This document shows positions 6,846 through 15,872 of a stretch of 64,000 bases of DNA, in pieces. The stretch is from Bacillus_BA songklensis. GTDB lineage: Bacteria > Bacillota > Bacilli > Bacillales > Bacillaceae_H. The notes under the pieces are model-generated. The model ran no database searches and had not been told where the DNA came from. It saw only the letters and a program-made list of their open reading frames with translations. Within the stretch, counting starts at the first letter, position 1. The number at the start of each line of letters is the position of its first letter. The stretch is taken from contig NZ_JBHRZT010000007.1 of assembly GCF_042649685.1 (NCBI RefSeq), forward strand, positions 179,881-243,880. Reading direction: 5' to 3'. The position numbers and the translations under genes were made by a program.

Positions 6846-8852
6846 CTATTGATTTAATAGTCGTTTTACTTGTGCTACGACGTTTTCTGCCGTGAAACCA
6901 TACTCTTTCATGATTACATTGCCAGGAGCAGAAGCACCAAAACGATTGATGCCGATCACAATACCCTCATCACCTGTATAACGTTCCCAGCCAATTGTTG
7001 ATGCCATTTCAATGCCCACACGTTTTTTCACAGACTTAGGAATAACACTTTCTTTGTACTCTGCTGATTGGGCTTCAAAACGATCCCACGAAGGCATGCT
7101 GACAACCGATACATCGATTCCTTCAGATGCCAATGCTTTTTGCGCTTCTACTGCTAGGCCTACTTCAGACCCTGTCGCTAAAAGCAGCGCGTCCGGCTGT
7201 TCTTTGCCTGCCGGTGATACAACATAGGCACCCTTTGATACACCTTCATACGCTTTTTCTTTTGTTCCTTCTATAGTCGGAAGGTTTTGGCGTGTTAAAA
7301 CAAGTACTGTTGGTTTATCCGTTGATTCTACCGCTAAGCGCCAAGCCGCAGCTGTTTCGTTTCCATCTGCCGGGCGGATGATTGATAAATCCGGCATTGC
7401 GCGCAAGGCAGGAAGCTGTTCAATCGGCTCGTGTGTAGGACCGTCTTCTCCAACCGCAATACTGTCATGAGTAAATACGTACGTAACAGGAAGTTTCATT
7501 AACGCAGCAAGACGGATAGCCGGGCGCAAGTAATCAGAGAATACAAAGAATGTACCGCCAAATACTTTTAATCCGCCATGTAAGGCCATACCATTTAAGG
7601 CTGCACCCATCGCAAATTCACGAACGCCAAACCAGATGTTACGACCGCCATAGTTGGATGCCTGGAAGTCATCTCCACCCTTGATCGTCGTTTTGTTGGA
7701 ACCTGCCAAGTCAGCTGATCCCCCAAAGAAAAACGGAACTGCTTTTGCAACAGCATTTAACGCTTCACCTGAAGAAGCACGAGAAGCAAGACTTGTACCT
7801 TCTTCATAAACCGGCAGCTCTTTCTCCCATCCTTCCGGAAGTTTTCCTGCTGCCGCCAATTCGAATTGCTCCGCTAATTCAGGATATTTTTCTTTATATT
7901 GAGCGAACAATTGATTCCATTCTTCTTCCTTCTTCTGACCCGCTTCTGCAATGACAGAACGAAAATGATCATACACTTCCTGTGGAACATGGAAGTCTTC
8001 TTCAAAGGTCCACTTGTACGCCTCTTTTGTCATCTTAAGTTCTGCTGCTCCAAGCGGTGCACCATGTACATCCGATTTTCCTGCCAGGTTGGGAGAACCG
8101 TAACCGATTACTGTTTTTACCTCAATCAATGTAGGACGATCCAAATCAGATTTCGCTTCCTCCAGCGCTTTAGCAATTTCCTGGATATCATTGCCGTCTT
8201 CTACACGAATAACTTGCCAGCCATATGCTTTAAAGCGCTGCTCTACATTTTCGGAGAACGCAAGATTTAGCTCGCCGTCCAATGAAATGTCATTTGAATC
8301 GTATAACACAACTAGACGACCAAGTTTTAAGTGAGCGGCTAATGAAGCAGCTTCTGCTGAAACACCTTCCATTAAATCCCCATCACCACAAATGCTGTAT
8401 GTAAAATGGTTCACAATTTCTAAGTCTTCTTTGTTGTATGTAGCAGCTAAATGACGTTCTGCCATCGCCATTCCGACAGCCATGGCAACCCCTTGACCCA
8501 GAGGACCAGTTGTCGCTTCAACGCCCGGCGTATGGCCGTATTCTGGGTGTCCAGGTGTTTTGCTGCCCCACTGGCGGAAGTTTTTAATGTCATCCATTGA
8601 TACATCATAACCAGCAAGATGTAATAAGCTGTATAACAACATAGAACCATGTCCTGCTGACAACACAAAACGGTCACGATTAAACCAATGTGGATTTTTT
8701 GGATTCTGATTCATGAATTGCGTCCATAAGGTATATGCCATTGGGGCAGCTCCCATTGGCATTCCCGGATGTCCTGAGTTTGCTTTTTCAATTGCATCGA
8801 TTGACAAAGTACGAATCGTTGCAATGGATAGATCTTCAATACGATGTTCCAT
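6846..8852 (-). CDS. tkt: Transketolase
   Basis: A 668-residue transketolase, the usual length. It moves two-carbon ketol units between sugar phosphates in the non-oxidative pentose phosphate pathway, using thiamine diphosphate and Mg2+. Visible signatures are SGHPG with His28, GHGS with His68, the TPP motif GDGDLMEG at about 156-163, the central [15 protein letters not shown] loop, and the C-terminal region starting about 540. I start at 8852, where AAAGGATGG precedes the ATG, rather than six codons upstream. It is followed by a strong bidirectional terminator and conserved neighbours sirA and ynzC. Confidence 0.97.
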   Translation of the reverse strand: MEHRIEDLSIATIRTLSIDAIEKANSGHPGMPMGAAPMAYTLWTQFMNQNPKNPHWFNRDRFVLSAGHGSMLLYSLLHLAGYDVSMDDIKNFRQWGSKTPGHPEYGHTPGVEATTGPLGQGVAMAVGMAMAERHLAATYNKEDLEIVNHFTYSICGDGDLMEGVSAEAASLAAHLKLGRLVVLYDSNDISLDGELNLAFSENVEQRFKAYGWQVIRVEDGNDIQEIAKALEEAKSDLDRPTLIEVKTVIGYGSPNLAGKSDVHGAPLGAAELKMTKEAYKWTFEEDFHVPQEVYDHFRSVIAEAGQKKEEEWNQLFAQYKEKYPELAEQFELAAAGKLPEGWEKELPVYEEGTSLASRASSGEALNAVAKAVPFFFGGSADLAGSNKTTIKGGDDFQASNYGGRNIWFGVREFAMGAALNGMALHGGLKVFGGTFFVFSDYLRPAIRLAALMKLPVTYVFTHDSIAVGEDGPTHEPIEQLPALRAMPDLSIIRPADGNETAAAWRLAVESTDKPTVLVLTRQNLPTIEGTKEKAYEGVSKGAYVVSPAGKEQPDALLLATGSEVGLAVEAQKALASEGIDVSVVSMPSWDRFEAQSAEYKESVIPKSVKKRVGIEMASTIGWERYTGDEGIVIGINRFGASAPGNVIMKEYGFTAENVVAQVKRLLNQ

Positions 8853-9002
8853 CTTGTTCCATCCTTTCATTTAAGAACTATGCTTCAATCACTATCATAC
8901 TAATGATTACTTATTTTGTACAACAATTCACACAAAATTGCTATCACTTTTACATTTTCTGTGGAAAAAGAAACAATTATACAGAACCAAACGGAATAAA
9001 AA

Positions 9003-9053
9003 GGGGAATGGCTCAAAAGGCCGAAAAACCATACCTTCTGAGTCATCCCCCGG
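9003..9053 (-). terminator. Large terminator hairpin between ynzC and tkt
   Basis: GGGGAATGGCTCAAAAGG pairs with CCTTCTGAGTCATCCCC around a 13-base loop. The minus-strand read ends in CCCCTTTTT. It probably ends the yneA-yneB-ynzC transcript before tkt; the rest of 8853-9204 holds the tkt promoter region and no gene. Confidence 0.6.
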
Positions 9054-9204
9054 AAAAGACTCGGTGCAGAAAATCCAACGAAATCAAGAATTTTTCTGGC
9101 GAATCCTTTCTGTAAAAGCATTTCTGACTGCCTCCCTATAACTTACGGGGACAGTTTCTTTCACGTACGTATATATAAACCATTTTGCGGCATAGGTTAA
9201 TGAA

Positions 9205-9438
9205 TTAATGCATGCGTTTCCTCTTTTTGCTTTCTTTGAGCTTATTAGGTGTGACATCATTCCCTTTTTCATCAACAACTTTAATAGAGTGAAGATGGTT
9301 GGTCATAGACTTACGAAACTCTTTCAAATATTCTTGGCGAAGCACTTGTTGTTCTCCAGCTTCTTCCGGTGTAAGTCCTTCACTCTTTGACTTTTTTGAT
9401 AAAAAATTAATTCGTGCCATTTTTTCCGGTGATAACAT
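9205..9438 (-). CDS. ynzC: YnzC, DUF896 protein
   Basis: A 77-residue, highly charged helical protein of the DUF896/UPF0291 family, with the family start [15 protein letters not shown] and the same length as B. subtilis YnzC. Its biochemical function is not established. It is the last gene of the SOS-controlled yneA-yneB-ynzC cluster, 65 bases after yneB, and the order is conserved with B. subtilis. Confidence 0.9.
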   Translation of the reverse strand: MLSPEKMARINFLSKKSKSEGLTPEEAGEQQVLRQEYLKEFRKSMTNHLHSIKVVDEKGNDVTPNKLKESKKRKRMH

Positions 9439-9503
9439 CCATATAACTCCTTATTATTTTCTTCTACCAAGTATATGTAGTCATCTTACTAAACCAATTT
9501 CTA

Positions 9504-10163
<660 letters not shown>

Positions 10164-10177
10164 CTATCACTGCTTTC

Positions 10178-10504
10178 CTAATTACTTGCCAACATTTGTC
10201 CTTCTTGAAAATCTTTCTTTAAAATTGGGATATAAATTTTTTCACCTGGCATAATCGTTTTATATTCAAGATGGTTCTCCGTCTCTACCCATTCCACAAA
10301 CTCATGTGAGGATAAATGATGCTGTTCTCTATACTTTTGACCCAATTCCCACAGAGTATCTCCTGCACTGATGGTAATAGTTGCATAGTTTTCAAGGTTA
10401 GGACCTTTGGCGAACGATGTTACGAAATAGGTAAACACTGCTAAAATCATAAAAAAGATTGCATAGTATGTAAAGGTCTGTAACGCCTTATTCAATTCCA
10501 TCAC
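10178..10504 (-). CDS. yneA: YneA, SOS cell-division suppressor with LysM domain
   Basis: A 108-residue protein with one N-terminal membrane helix (about 12-30) and an extracellular LysM domain (about 38-92, with ISAGDTLWELGQKY and IMPGEKIYIPI). YneA is made on DNA damage and halts division from the outer face of the membrane until it is degraded. Two ATGs in tandem make the start 10504 or 10501. A TTGACT-17-TTAAAA promoter overlaps LexA boxes upstream, and lexA is divergent. An 18-base gap separates it from yneB. Confidence 0.92.
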   Translation of the reverse strand: MMELNKALQTFTYYAIFFMILAVFTYFVTSFAKGPNLENYATITISAGDTLWELGQKYREQHHLSSHEFVEWVETENHLEYKTIMPGEKIYIPILKKDFQEGQMLASN

Positions 10505-10513
10505 CCCATAATC

Positions 10514-10527
10514 AGAATATCTGTTCT
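10514..10527. promoter_or_regulatory. LexA box 1 (AGAATATCTGTTCT)
   Basis: A 14-bp near-palindrome related to the Firmicute LexA consensus CGAAC-N4-GTTCG. It is nearest to the yneA start and degenerate in the outer bases, so probably the weakest of three sites. Confidence 0.5.
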
Positions 10528-10529
10528 CA

Positions 10530-10558
10530 TTTTAATACGAACATTTGTTTTGAGTCAA
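10530..10558 (-). promoter_or_regulatory. yneA promoter
   Basis: On the minus strand, TTGACT (10553-10558) and TTAAAA (10530-10535) are separated by exactly 17 bases, and LexA box 2 lies within the spacer. LexA bound here would block RNA polymerase. Confidence 0.7.
10538..10551. promoter_or_regulatory. LexA box 2 (CGAACATTTGTTTT)
   Basis: CGAAC-ATTT-GTTTT keeps the first half-site fully and the second partly. It lies inside the yneA promoter spacer. Confidence 0.75.
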
Positions 10559-10566
10559 TATATTTT

Positions 10567-10580
10567 CGAACTTATGTTTG
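10567..10580. promoter_or_regulatory. LexA box 3 (CGAACTTATGTTTG)
   Basis: CGAAC-TTAT-GTTTG is a good match to the SOS consensus. It overlaps the -35 element of the lexA promoter, which allows autorepression. Confidence 0.8.
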
Positions 10581-10606
10581 TATCCAATTTATATACATGT
10601 TATAAT
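10578..10606 (+). promoter_or_regulatory. lexA promoter
   Basis: TTGTAT (10578-10583) and TATAAT (10601-10606) with a 17-base spacer, about 35 bases before the lexA start. LexA box 3 overlaps the -35. Confidence 0.75.
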
Positions 10607-10640
10607 GAAACCAATTAAGTCGTTGATTTGAGGTGAGAGA

Positions 10641-11264
10641 ATGACAAAGTTATCAAAACGACAACAAGATATATTAAGCTTCATCAAAGAGGAAGTAAGG
10701 TTAAAAGGTTACCCCCCTTCTGTTCGCGAAATCGGTGAAGCTGTCGGCTTAGCATCAAGTTCGACTGTACACGGCCACCTCGCCCGTCTTGAAAGCAAGG
10801 GGCTTATCCGCAGAGACCCGACAAAACCGCGTGCAATTGAAATATTGGATACAGAGGAAACAAACCATATTGTAAAAGCGAATGTCATTAACGTACCGAT
10901 CATCGGGAAAGTTACGGCTGGCCAACCTATTACCGCTGTCGAAAATGTAGAAGAGTACTTTCCTCTTCCTGATAAATACGCAGCGCCTGATGAGCAAATA
11001 TTCATGCTGGAAATTATGGGTGACAGTATGATTGAAGCCGGAATTTTGGATGGCGATTATGTAATTGTCCGCCAGCAGCAAACGGCTAATAATGGAGATA
11101 TTGTTGTAGCGATGACAGAAGAGGACGAAGCAACTGTGAAGCGCTTCTTCAAAGAGCAAAACTACATTCGTCTGCAGCCTGAAAACTCCACAATGGAACC
11201 TATCATTTTAAATAATGTTTCTATTTTAGGAAAAGTAATCGGTGTCTATCGCTCTATCCATTAA
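10641..11264 (+). CDS. lexA: LexA, SOS repressor
   Basis: A 207-residue repressor. The winged helix is at 1-70, with recognition region [22 protein letters not shown] self-cleaving S24 peptidase domain follows, with the scissile bond Ala93-Gly94 (KVTAGQP), nucleophile Ser129 (GDSM) and general base Lys167 (TVKRFF). On DNA damage, RecA filaments trigger its self-cleavage and release the SOS genes. A good ribosome binding site (TTGAGGTGAGAG) precedes the ATG. It is divergent from yneA and shares a regulated intergenic region; a LexA-like box also precedes recA in this window. Confidence 0.98.
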   Translation: MTKLSKRQQDILSFIKEEVRLKGYPPSVREIGEAVGLASSSTVHGHLARLESKGLIRRDPTKPRAIEILDTEETNHIVKANVINVPIIGKVTAGQPITAVENVEEYFPLPDKYAAPDEQIFMLEIMGDSMIEAGILDGDYVIVRQQQTANNGDIVVAMTEEDEATVKRFFKEQNYIRLQPENSTMEPIILNNVSILGKVIGVYRSIH

Positions 11265-11364
11265 GAGACTGATCCATGGCATTCCAGAAACTCTTTCCGC
11301 CTATATCATTCACTTCCTTTCCATCATATCGTTTGTGACTCTGATAAGATGGCGGGATGATTCT

Positions 11365-11412
11365 AGAGAATGATCCAGATACTTGGTATCAAGTTTTGGG
11401 TTATTCTCTTTT
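11365..11412 (+). terminator. Possible lexA terminator
   Basis: AGAGAAT (11365-11371) and ATTCTCT (11402-11408) pair around a long loop and are followed by TTTTTC. It lies about 100 bases after lexA; the wide loop makes it weak. Confidence 0.35.
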
Positions 11413-11501
11413 TCTTGGAATATAAAACGAATGAAATGCGTTGGAATGAATCAAACAATGGTAGATTTATACGTTCTATGTAGATAGTAACTTACTTATT
11501 A

Positions 11502-11662
11502 TTAATGAAACTCCATATCAACCTTCTTTCGATCATCTTTCATTAATTTAGGCATTTTCGCTTCAAGAACCCCAATCTTATAAGAGGCTTTTACACCTTC
11601 ATGCGATACAGTGGTTGGAAGTAATACAGTCATTACCTTATTACATAATCGGATCCGTCAGT
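11502..11662 (-). pseudogene. Hsp20/alpha-crystallin C-terminal remnant
   Basis: Read on the minus strand, about 50 codons encode an Hsp20 tail: LLPTTVSHEGVKASYKIGVL followed by EAKMPKL. This is the conserved strand and G-V-L motif near the end of small heat-shock proteins. The N-terminal two thirds are missing, and a stop codon lies just upstream in the same frame. It is the decayed end of a small heat-shock gene. Confidence 0.6.
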
Positions 11663-11724
11663 GAAAAAAGCGTATGTTAATAATTTGCATACCTTTTGGC
11701 AATATTAGCAATGAGGTGTTGTTA

Positions 11725-12141
11725 ATGGTAAATAAATTAGCGGTATTTTTATTTATAATGCTTTTGTTCACACCCCATGTTATGGCTCAAAATAATAAAA
11801 ACGTTGAAGTTTTAAACATCGAACATAATCGTGTAATAAAGACTGTTGCATCAAATCCTGCAATACAAAAGGAAGGCGAAAAATACCTAAATCGAATAAC
11901 CGATATATATCGGAAGTTCAGGGTTATCCCAAACGAAGGTTATATGATTAAAATTCCATTGGAACCTTCTGTAGCGATACAAAATCAATGGATGAATGAC
12001 TTAGTAAATGAAGTAATTATTATTGTTGGAGAACAGGAAGAACCTTATTTAATGGTTTTCGATGATGAAAATAATCCTCGCTTTTTCACCTTTAAAGGTG
12101 ATATCGATGTTTTATTAAAAGCTTTAAACTTCCGTTCTTAA
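11725..12141 (+). CDS. Small secreted protein of unknown function
   Basis: 138 residues starting with a clear signal peptide (MVNKLAVFLFIMLLFTPHVMAQ), with a signal-peptidase site likely after VMA. The mature part (about 115 residues) mixes helix and strand and ends with DIDVLLKALNF. I do not recognise the family. I choose the ATG at 11725, not the upstream ATG at 11674, because GAGGTG lies nine bases before it and the signal peptide begins there. It stands alone between an Hsp20 remnant and a fragment-rich gap, suggesting accessory DNA. Confidence 0.65.
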   Translation: MVNKLAVFLFIMLLFTPHVMAQNNKNVEVLNIEHNRVIKTVASNPAIQKEGEKYLNRITDIYRKFRVIPNEGYMIKIPLEPSVAIQNQWMNDLVNEVIIIVGEQEEPYLMVFDDENNPRFFTFKGDIDVLLKALNFRS

Positions 12142-12263
12142 GACCTTATTACGAAATGTCTTTTTTAGGATTCATCTTTAACTAAATATTCAAATTTGGA
12201 TATAAAAAATACACCCACAAATAATGTGAGTGTATAAAACAGAATCATAACATTTTGCATGTT

Positions 12264-12300
12264 TCCCTTCAACAAATATTCTTTATTGTAGTTGAAGGGA
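12264..12300. repeat. Perfect 10-bp inverted repeat
   Basis: TCCCTTCAAC and GTTGAAGGGA flank a 17-base AT-rich loop. There is no T-run on either strand, so it is not an obvious terminator. It could be an operator or a leftover transposon end. Confidence 0.4.
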
Positions 12301-12333
12301 TTCTCACACAGACCATTTATTCTCTTTAGTTGC

Positions 12334-12498
12334 TTATTCTAGGGGTGTTAAGTCTGATAGTTGCATTAACAAAACTTCAAATCTGTTATTTTCGTTTTTG
12401 ATTTCGCAATAACCATTTGTAAATATAAACGATTCTATACAATCAATAATTATTATATCCCTTCTCTGTTTCAATAGCTTCTTTGTCTCCCACTCAAG
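12334..12498 (-). pseudogene. Unrecognised ORF fragment
   Basis: 54 codons stay open on the minus strand and encode a protein-like sequence (hydrophobic DIIIIDCIESFIFTNGYCEI, ending LMQLSDLTPLE). There is no ATG or GTG start and no ribosome binding site, and an in-frame stop lies just upstream. It is probably the end of a decayed gene of unknown family. The rest of 12142-12858 contains no other gene I can support. Confidence 0.3.
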
Positions 12499-12801
12499 CT
12501 ACATTTCCTGCTTAATCTTTCGACATAAGCCGAGTTGCTTTCTTCTATTCATGGCTTGCATAAAATAAGTCAAGATCTAGATGAGCTACTCAACGAATTC
12601 CAAACTTGCATAGGTAGCCAATCTTAATTTATAAACCTTGAAACAAAACCCAGTATTCTTTGTTGGGAAAGACTTGGTACCGGGGCTTTATTACATTGTG
12701 CATTACTTATTACATATCTTATTTATTGTGCCTAAAGTATATATCTCAAAAATCTTGCGGAAAATACATAAATACTTGTGCTATGGGATTATATTAAATT
12801 T

Positions 12802-12840
12802 CCTCGAGTTAGCTTCGAGGGAGTTAAGCTGCATTTTTTA
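12802..12840 (+). promoter_or_regulatory. Overlapping hairpins before the MscS gene (possible attenuator)
   Basis: CCTCGA pairs with TCGAGG (12802-12820). The segment AGCTT (12811-12815) can instead pair with AAGCT (12826-12830) just before GCATTTTTT, a terminator shape. The two structures use the same bases and exclude each other. They end about ten bases before the ribosome binding site of the downstream gene. Regulatory function is inference. Confidence 0.35.
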
Positions 12841-12858
12841 TATTAATGAGGTGTAGGT

Positions 12859-13743
12859 ATGGACAATTTTTTAACTTATACTCAAGGATTTTTAGACTAT
12901 ATAGAGAAATTTCTAATCTTACGAATCGCATTAATGGTCTTATTCTTAATGACCATTTCCTTTCTTATAAATCGCACGATTGACTGGTTTTTTAAAAAAT
13001 CAGATTTTTTTAATGAAGAAATTGAAAAGACTATACAAGGTGTTATTCGCTCAACCTTAAGATATGGAAGCGCTGCAATCGTTGTCATATACCTAATAGG
13101 GCAATTTATAGATATTAAAGGTCTTCTTGCGGGCGCAGGGATTGCAGGTATCATTTTAGGTTTTGCCGCACAACAAATGTTAAAAGACATTCTATCAGGT
13201 ATCGTCAGATTGTCTGACAAGGAATTCCGAGTGGGCAACTATGTGACATTCAATGAAACGCATTCAGGCACAATCGAAGAAACGGGCATTCGTTTTATGC
13301 AAATTCGTGAATGGTCAGGGAAACTCCTTACTATTCCGCATGGAGAAATAAGGACAATCCAAAATTATAACAAGGGTAAAATGCGTGTCATAGAACAAAT
13401 AACTGTAAGTTATCAGGAAGACCCTCGGAGAATCAAGGAATTATTAGAAATAGTATGCAGCATCTGCAATGAGAAGTATGGTCAAAGCCTATTAAGACTA
13501 GAGGATGGGACACCTGAAGAAGATTTTCAATATCTTGGCATAACGGACTTAAATCCAAATCTTAAATTCGTTGGATATGAATTTTGTATTGTGGGCTTAG
13601 TGAAACCAGAATATTATTTTGAAACTTCACGCAATGTTAGGTTTGAACTAATGGCTACATTTCATGAAAATCAGGTATGTATGCCAGCGGCAAATGTGTT
13701 ATATCGGGCGGAAAGGAATGCTTTTCAAACTACCGATAACTGA
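12859..13743 (+). CDS. MscS-family mechanosensitive channel
   Basis: A 294-residue small-conductance mechanosensitive channel. Hydrophobic helices lie at about 18-40, 68-88 and 92-115; the pore helix carries the Gly/Ala-rich GAGIAGIILGFAAQQMLKD. The conserved beta domain follows (RVGNYVTFNETHSGTIEETGIR, LTIPHGEI), then a cytosolic alpha/beta domain. Such channels open under membrane tension to release solutes on hypo-osmotic shock. A GAGGTG ribosome binding site lies seven bases upstream. The leader has two mutually exclusive hairpins. The gene stands alone. Confidence 0.9.
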   Translation: MDNFLTYTQGFLDYIEKFLILRIALMVLFLMTISFLINRTIDWFFKKSDFFNEEIEKTIQGVIRSTLRYGSAAIVVIYLIGQFIDIKGLLAGAGIAGIILGFAAQQMLKDILSGIVRLSDKEFRVGNYVTFNETHSGTIEETGIRFMQIREWSGKLLTIPHGEIRTIQNYNKGKMRVIEQITVSYQEDPRRIKELLEIVCSICNEKYGQSLLRLEDGTPEEDFQYLGITDLNPNLKFVGYEFCIVGLVKPEYYFETSRNVRFELMATFHENQVCMPAANVLYRAERNAFQTTDN

Positions 13744-13860
13744 ACCATTCAACAGATATTAGAATGCAACTTATTTAACAATAAGTAATCAATTGAATCT
13801 TATAAGTATATTGCCATATTGTTATGAGCTTTTCTTATTGAATATAAAAAACTTCTTTGT

Positions 13861-13889
13861 TTCCATAACCTGTCTTAATAGGGTATAAT
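13861..13889 (+). promoter_or_regulatory. Promoter of the MFS exporter gene
   Basis: TTCCAT (13861-13866) and TATAAT (13884-13889) are 17 bases apart, upstream of an AAGGGGG ribosome binding site. The -10 is perfect and the -35 is weak. Confidence 0.5.
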
Positions 13890-13922
13890 AACTTGTTTGA
13901 ACCGTAATAAGGGGGTTAATAG

Positions 13923-15275
13923 ATGAAAAGTAGAACTTCAGTAATGATAAGTATTGTTCTTGCTATGTTGGTAGCATCAATCGATACAACCATTATGAAC
14001 ACAACGATGCCAATCATCGCAAAAGAGTTAGGGAGATTTGACTTGTACGCCTGGTCGTTTGCGTCCTATATGATTGCAAGTACCATTCTCTCCCCTGTGG
14101 CTGGTAGATTATCCGACATATTTGGCAGGAAAAGAGTGTTCGGATTCGGGATTACATTATTTCTAACCGGATCACTCCTTTGCGGGTTATCTGCAAATAT
14201 GATTCAATTGGTCATCTTCCGTGCTATTCAAGGGATAGGAGCAGGATTCATGATGCCGTTCCCTGCAATTATTGCCGGAGACCTCTTCCCTGTAGAGAAA
14301 AGAGGGAAAATCCAAGCCTTATTTACAGCAATGTGGGGGCTTTCCGCCATCCTCGCCCCTTTACTTGGAGCGTTCTTCGTCGAGTATATGACATGGAGAT
14401 GGATATTCTTTGTAAATTTACCAGTTTGTTTAATCGCATTTCTGACGCTTTTACCTTACAAAGAACATTATCAGCCGAAAAAAGCGAGCGTGGATTATAT
14501 TGGAGCCATCCTATTCGCTGTCGGTGTAACTTTTCTTCTCTTAGATACTGTCGTTGAGGAGAATAAAATTCTATATTTTCTATTGGGAGCAGTTTTTATT
14601 GTTATTTTTTATTTTTATGAGAAAAAACAGACTTCGCCAATCGTTCCGCTCTCTATGTTTAAAAATAAGACCATTTCATGGATTAATATTAATACATTTA
14701 TTGGTACCGTTGCTTTATTCGGAACATCCAGTTACATTCCATTGTTCTTACAAAATATTGCAGGGCTCTCGCTATTTATGAGCGGTGTGGCTCTTCTTGG
14801 TGTTGCAGTTGGATGGATGTGCGTATCGGTACCTGCCGGTAAATGGATTCTAAAATATGGATATCGTATCTTGTTGATTATGGGGAATGTTTTATTGTTC
14901 TTCTCAGGAATTTTATTAATTCTGTTAAATGAAAATCATAGTTTTTGGTATGTATTCGCTGTAATGATTGTTCAAGGATTAGCTTTCGGTTTACTATCCA
15001 CAGTTGGATTGATTGGATCCCAACAACTAGTGGGAGGACATGAAAGAGGGATTTCCACTTCATTCTTCATGTTTTGCCGAAACATGGGTACGGCAATTGG
15101 AGTAACGATTATGGGAGCGTTATTAACAAGTGAAGCAGATTTTATGGAAGGAATTCATCATCTATTTATATTCGGTTTCTTCGGAAGTATTTTGGCTTTA
15201 CTAACATCATTCCTCATTAAGAATGATACATCTAACAAAGAAAGCAATATGGTTGCCGGAAGTAAAATAAGTTAA
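13923..15275 (+). CDS. MFS drug exporter, DHA2 (EmrB/QacA) family
   Basis: A 450-residue major-facilitator transporter with many hydrophobic helices across its length. It shows the DHA2 signatures: ASIDTTIMNTTMPII in helix 1, motif A GRLSDIFGRKRV at about 61-72, and antiporter motif C in the GLSAILAPLLGAFF segment (about 140-153). WRWIFFVNLPV follows, which is typical of EmrB-type proteins. It probably exports toxic compounds in exchange for protons; the substrate is unknown. The start follows AAGGGGG. It ends with a strong terminator and has no adjacent regulator gene. Confidence 0.92.
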   Translation: MKSRTSVMISIVLAMLVASIDTTIMNTTMPIIAKELGRFDLYAWSFASYMIASTILSPVAGRLSDIFGRKRVFGFGITLFLTGSLLCGLSANMIQLVIFRAIQGIGAGFMMPFPAIIAGDLFPVEKRGKIQALFTAMWGLSAILAPLLGAFFVEYMTWRWIFFVNLPVCLIAFLTLLPYKEHYQPKKASVDYIGAILFAVGVTFLLLDTVVEENKILYFLLGAVFIVIFYFYEKKQTSPIVPLSMFKNKTISWININTFIGTVALFGTSSYIPLFLQNIAGLSLFMSGVALLGVAVGWMCVSVPAGKWILKYGYRILLIMGNVLLFFSGILLILLNENHSFWYVFAVMIVQGLAFGLLSTVGLIGSQQLVGGHERGISTSFFMFCRNMGTAIGVTIMGALLTSEADFMEGIHHLFIFGFFGSILALLTSFLIKNDTSNKESNMVAGSKIS

Positions 15276-15287
15276 ATTATTTACCTC

Positions 15288-15317
15288 AAGGGATGCATCT
15301 GCATTCCTTTATTTTTT
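15288..15317 (+). terminator. Terminator of the MFS gene
   Basis: AAGGGATGCA pairs with TGCATTCCTT and is followed by TATTTTTTT, 13 bases after the MFS stop codon. Confidence 0.9.
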
Positions 15318-15410
15318 TGAATATGCCATTGCTGAAGATATATTATTTATGTTATCTAAGACCAGTTTCCCCATTTAGTTGTTTCTTCTTCAACCTTCTC
15401 TGTTAGTATA

Positions 15411-15447
15411 ACAAAAAGAGCAATCACTTTATTAGGCAATTGCTCTC
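15411..15447 (-). terminator. Terminator of the 56-aa protein gene
   Basis: AGAGCAAT and ATTGCTCT form an 8-bp stem. On the minus strand it is followed by TTTTTG. It lies about 70 bases past the stop of the small minus-strand gene. Confidence 0.6.
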
Positions 15448-15518
15448 GTTAGTTCAAAAAGAAGAAAAAGAAAAACATCTTATTAAAGAAGGATTAATAT
15501 CTAATTGAATCTTAAGAA

Positions 15519-15689
15519 TTAAAATTCTTCATCTTTCCTTTGTAATTCATCAATTCCAGGGAACCCGCCGTACCCCAATGATACTTCTCTAGAAAATCCA
15601 TCAGGGATGCCTCCATCATTTGTAAGACCTTGAGGATTAACTGATCTTATATCTTCTCCGATTTGATTAAACTCACGTTTCTTAGACAT
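15519..15689 (-). CDS. 56-aa protein of unknown function
   Basis: A small gene with a strong Shine-Dalgarno (AGGAGGAAATC) before the ATG. The product is polar, has a glycine-rich centre (GLTNDGGIPDG, LGYGGFPG) and an acidic end, and carries no membrane segment or signal peptide. A terminator follows. The ribosome binding site, coherent composition and terminator make a real gene likely. The short Gly/Asp-rich sequence would suit a spore-associated peptide, but I do not recognise a family. Confidence 0.6.
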   Translation of the reverse strand: MSKKREFNQIGEDIRSVNPQGLTNDGGIPDGFSREVSLGYGGFPGIDELQRKDEEF

Positions 15690-15872
15690 ATTTGATTTCC
15701 TCCTTTTTCTATAATCAACTATTAGTTTGTGAAGAAATTTCTAAATAATGATTGGTAATGATTTCCTAAAATCAATATTAATCCATATAAAGGCCATTAT
15801 ATTAAAGAAAAAATCATAAGATTTTTGGTCTCCATCATCAGTCGTGTTGTTAAGAAAATTTAACATTTGCGA

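Noticed and set aside
12638..12856. 72-aa plus-strand ORF before the MscS gene
   Set aside because: It has no ribosome binding site, runs across the leader hairpins and ends two bases before the MscS start. Its composition looks like untranslated AT-rich DNA.
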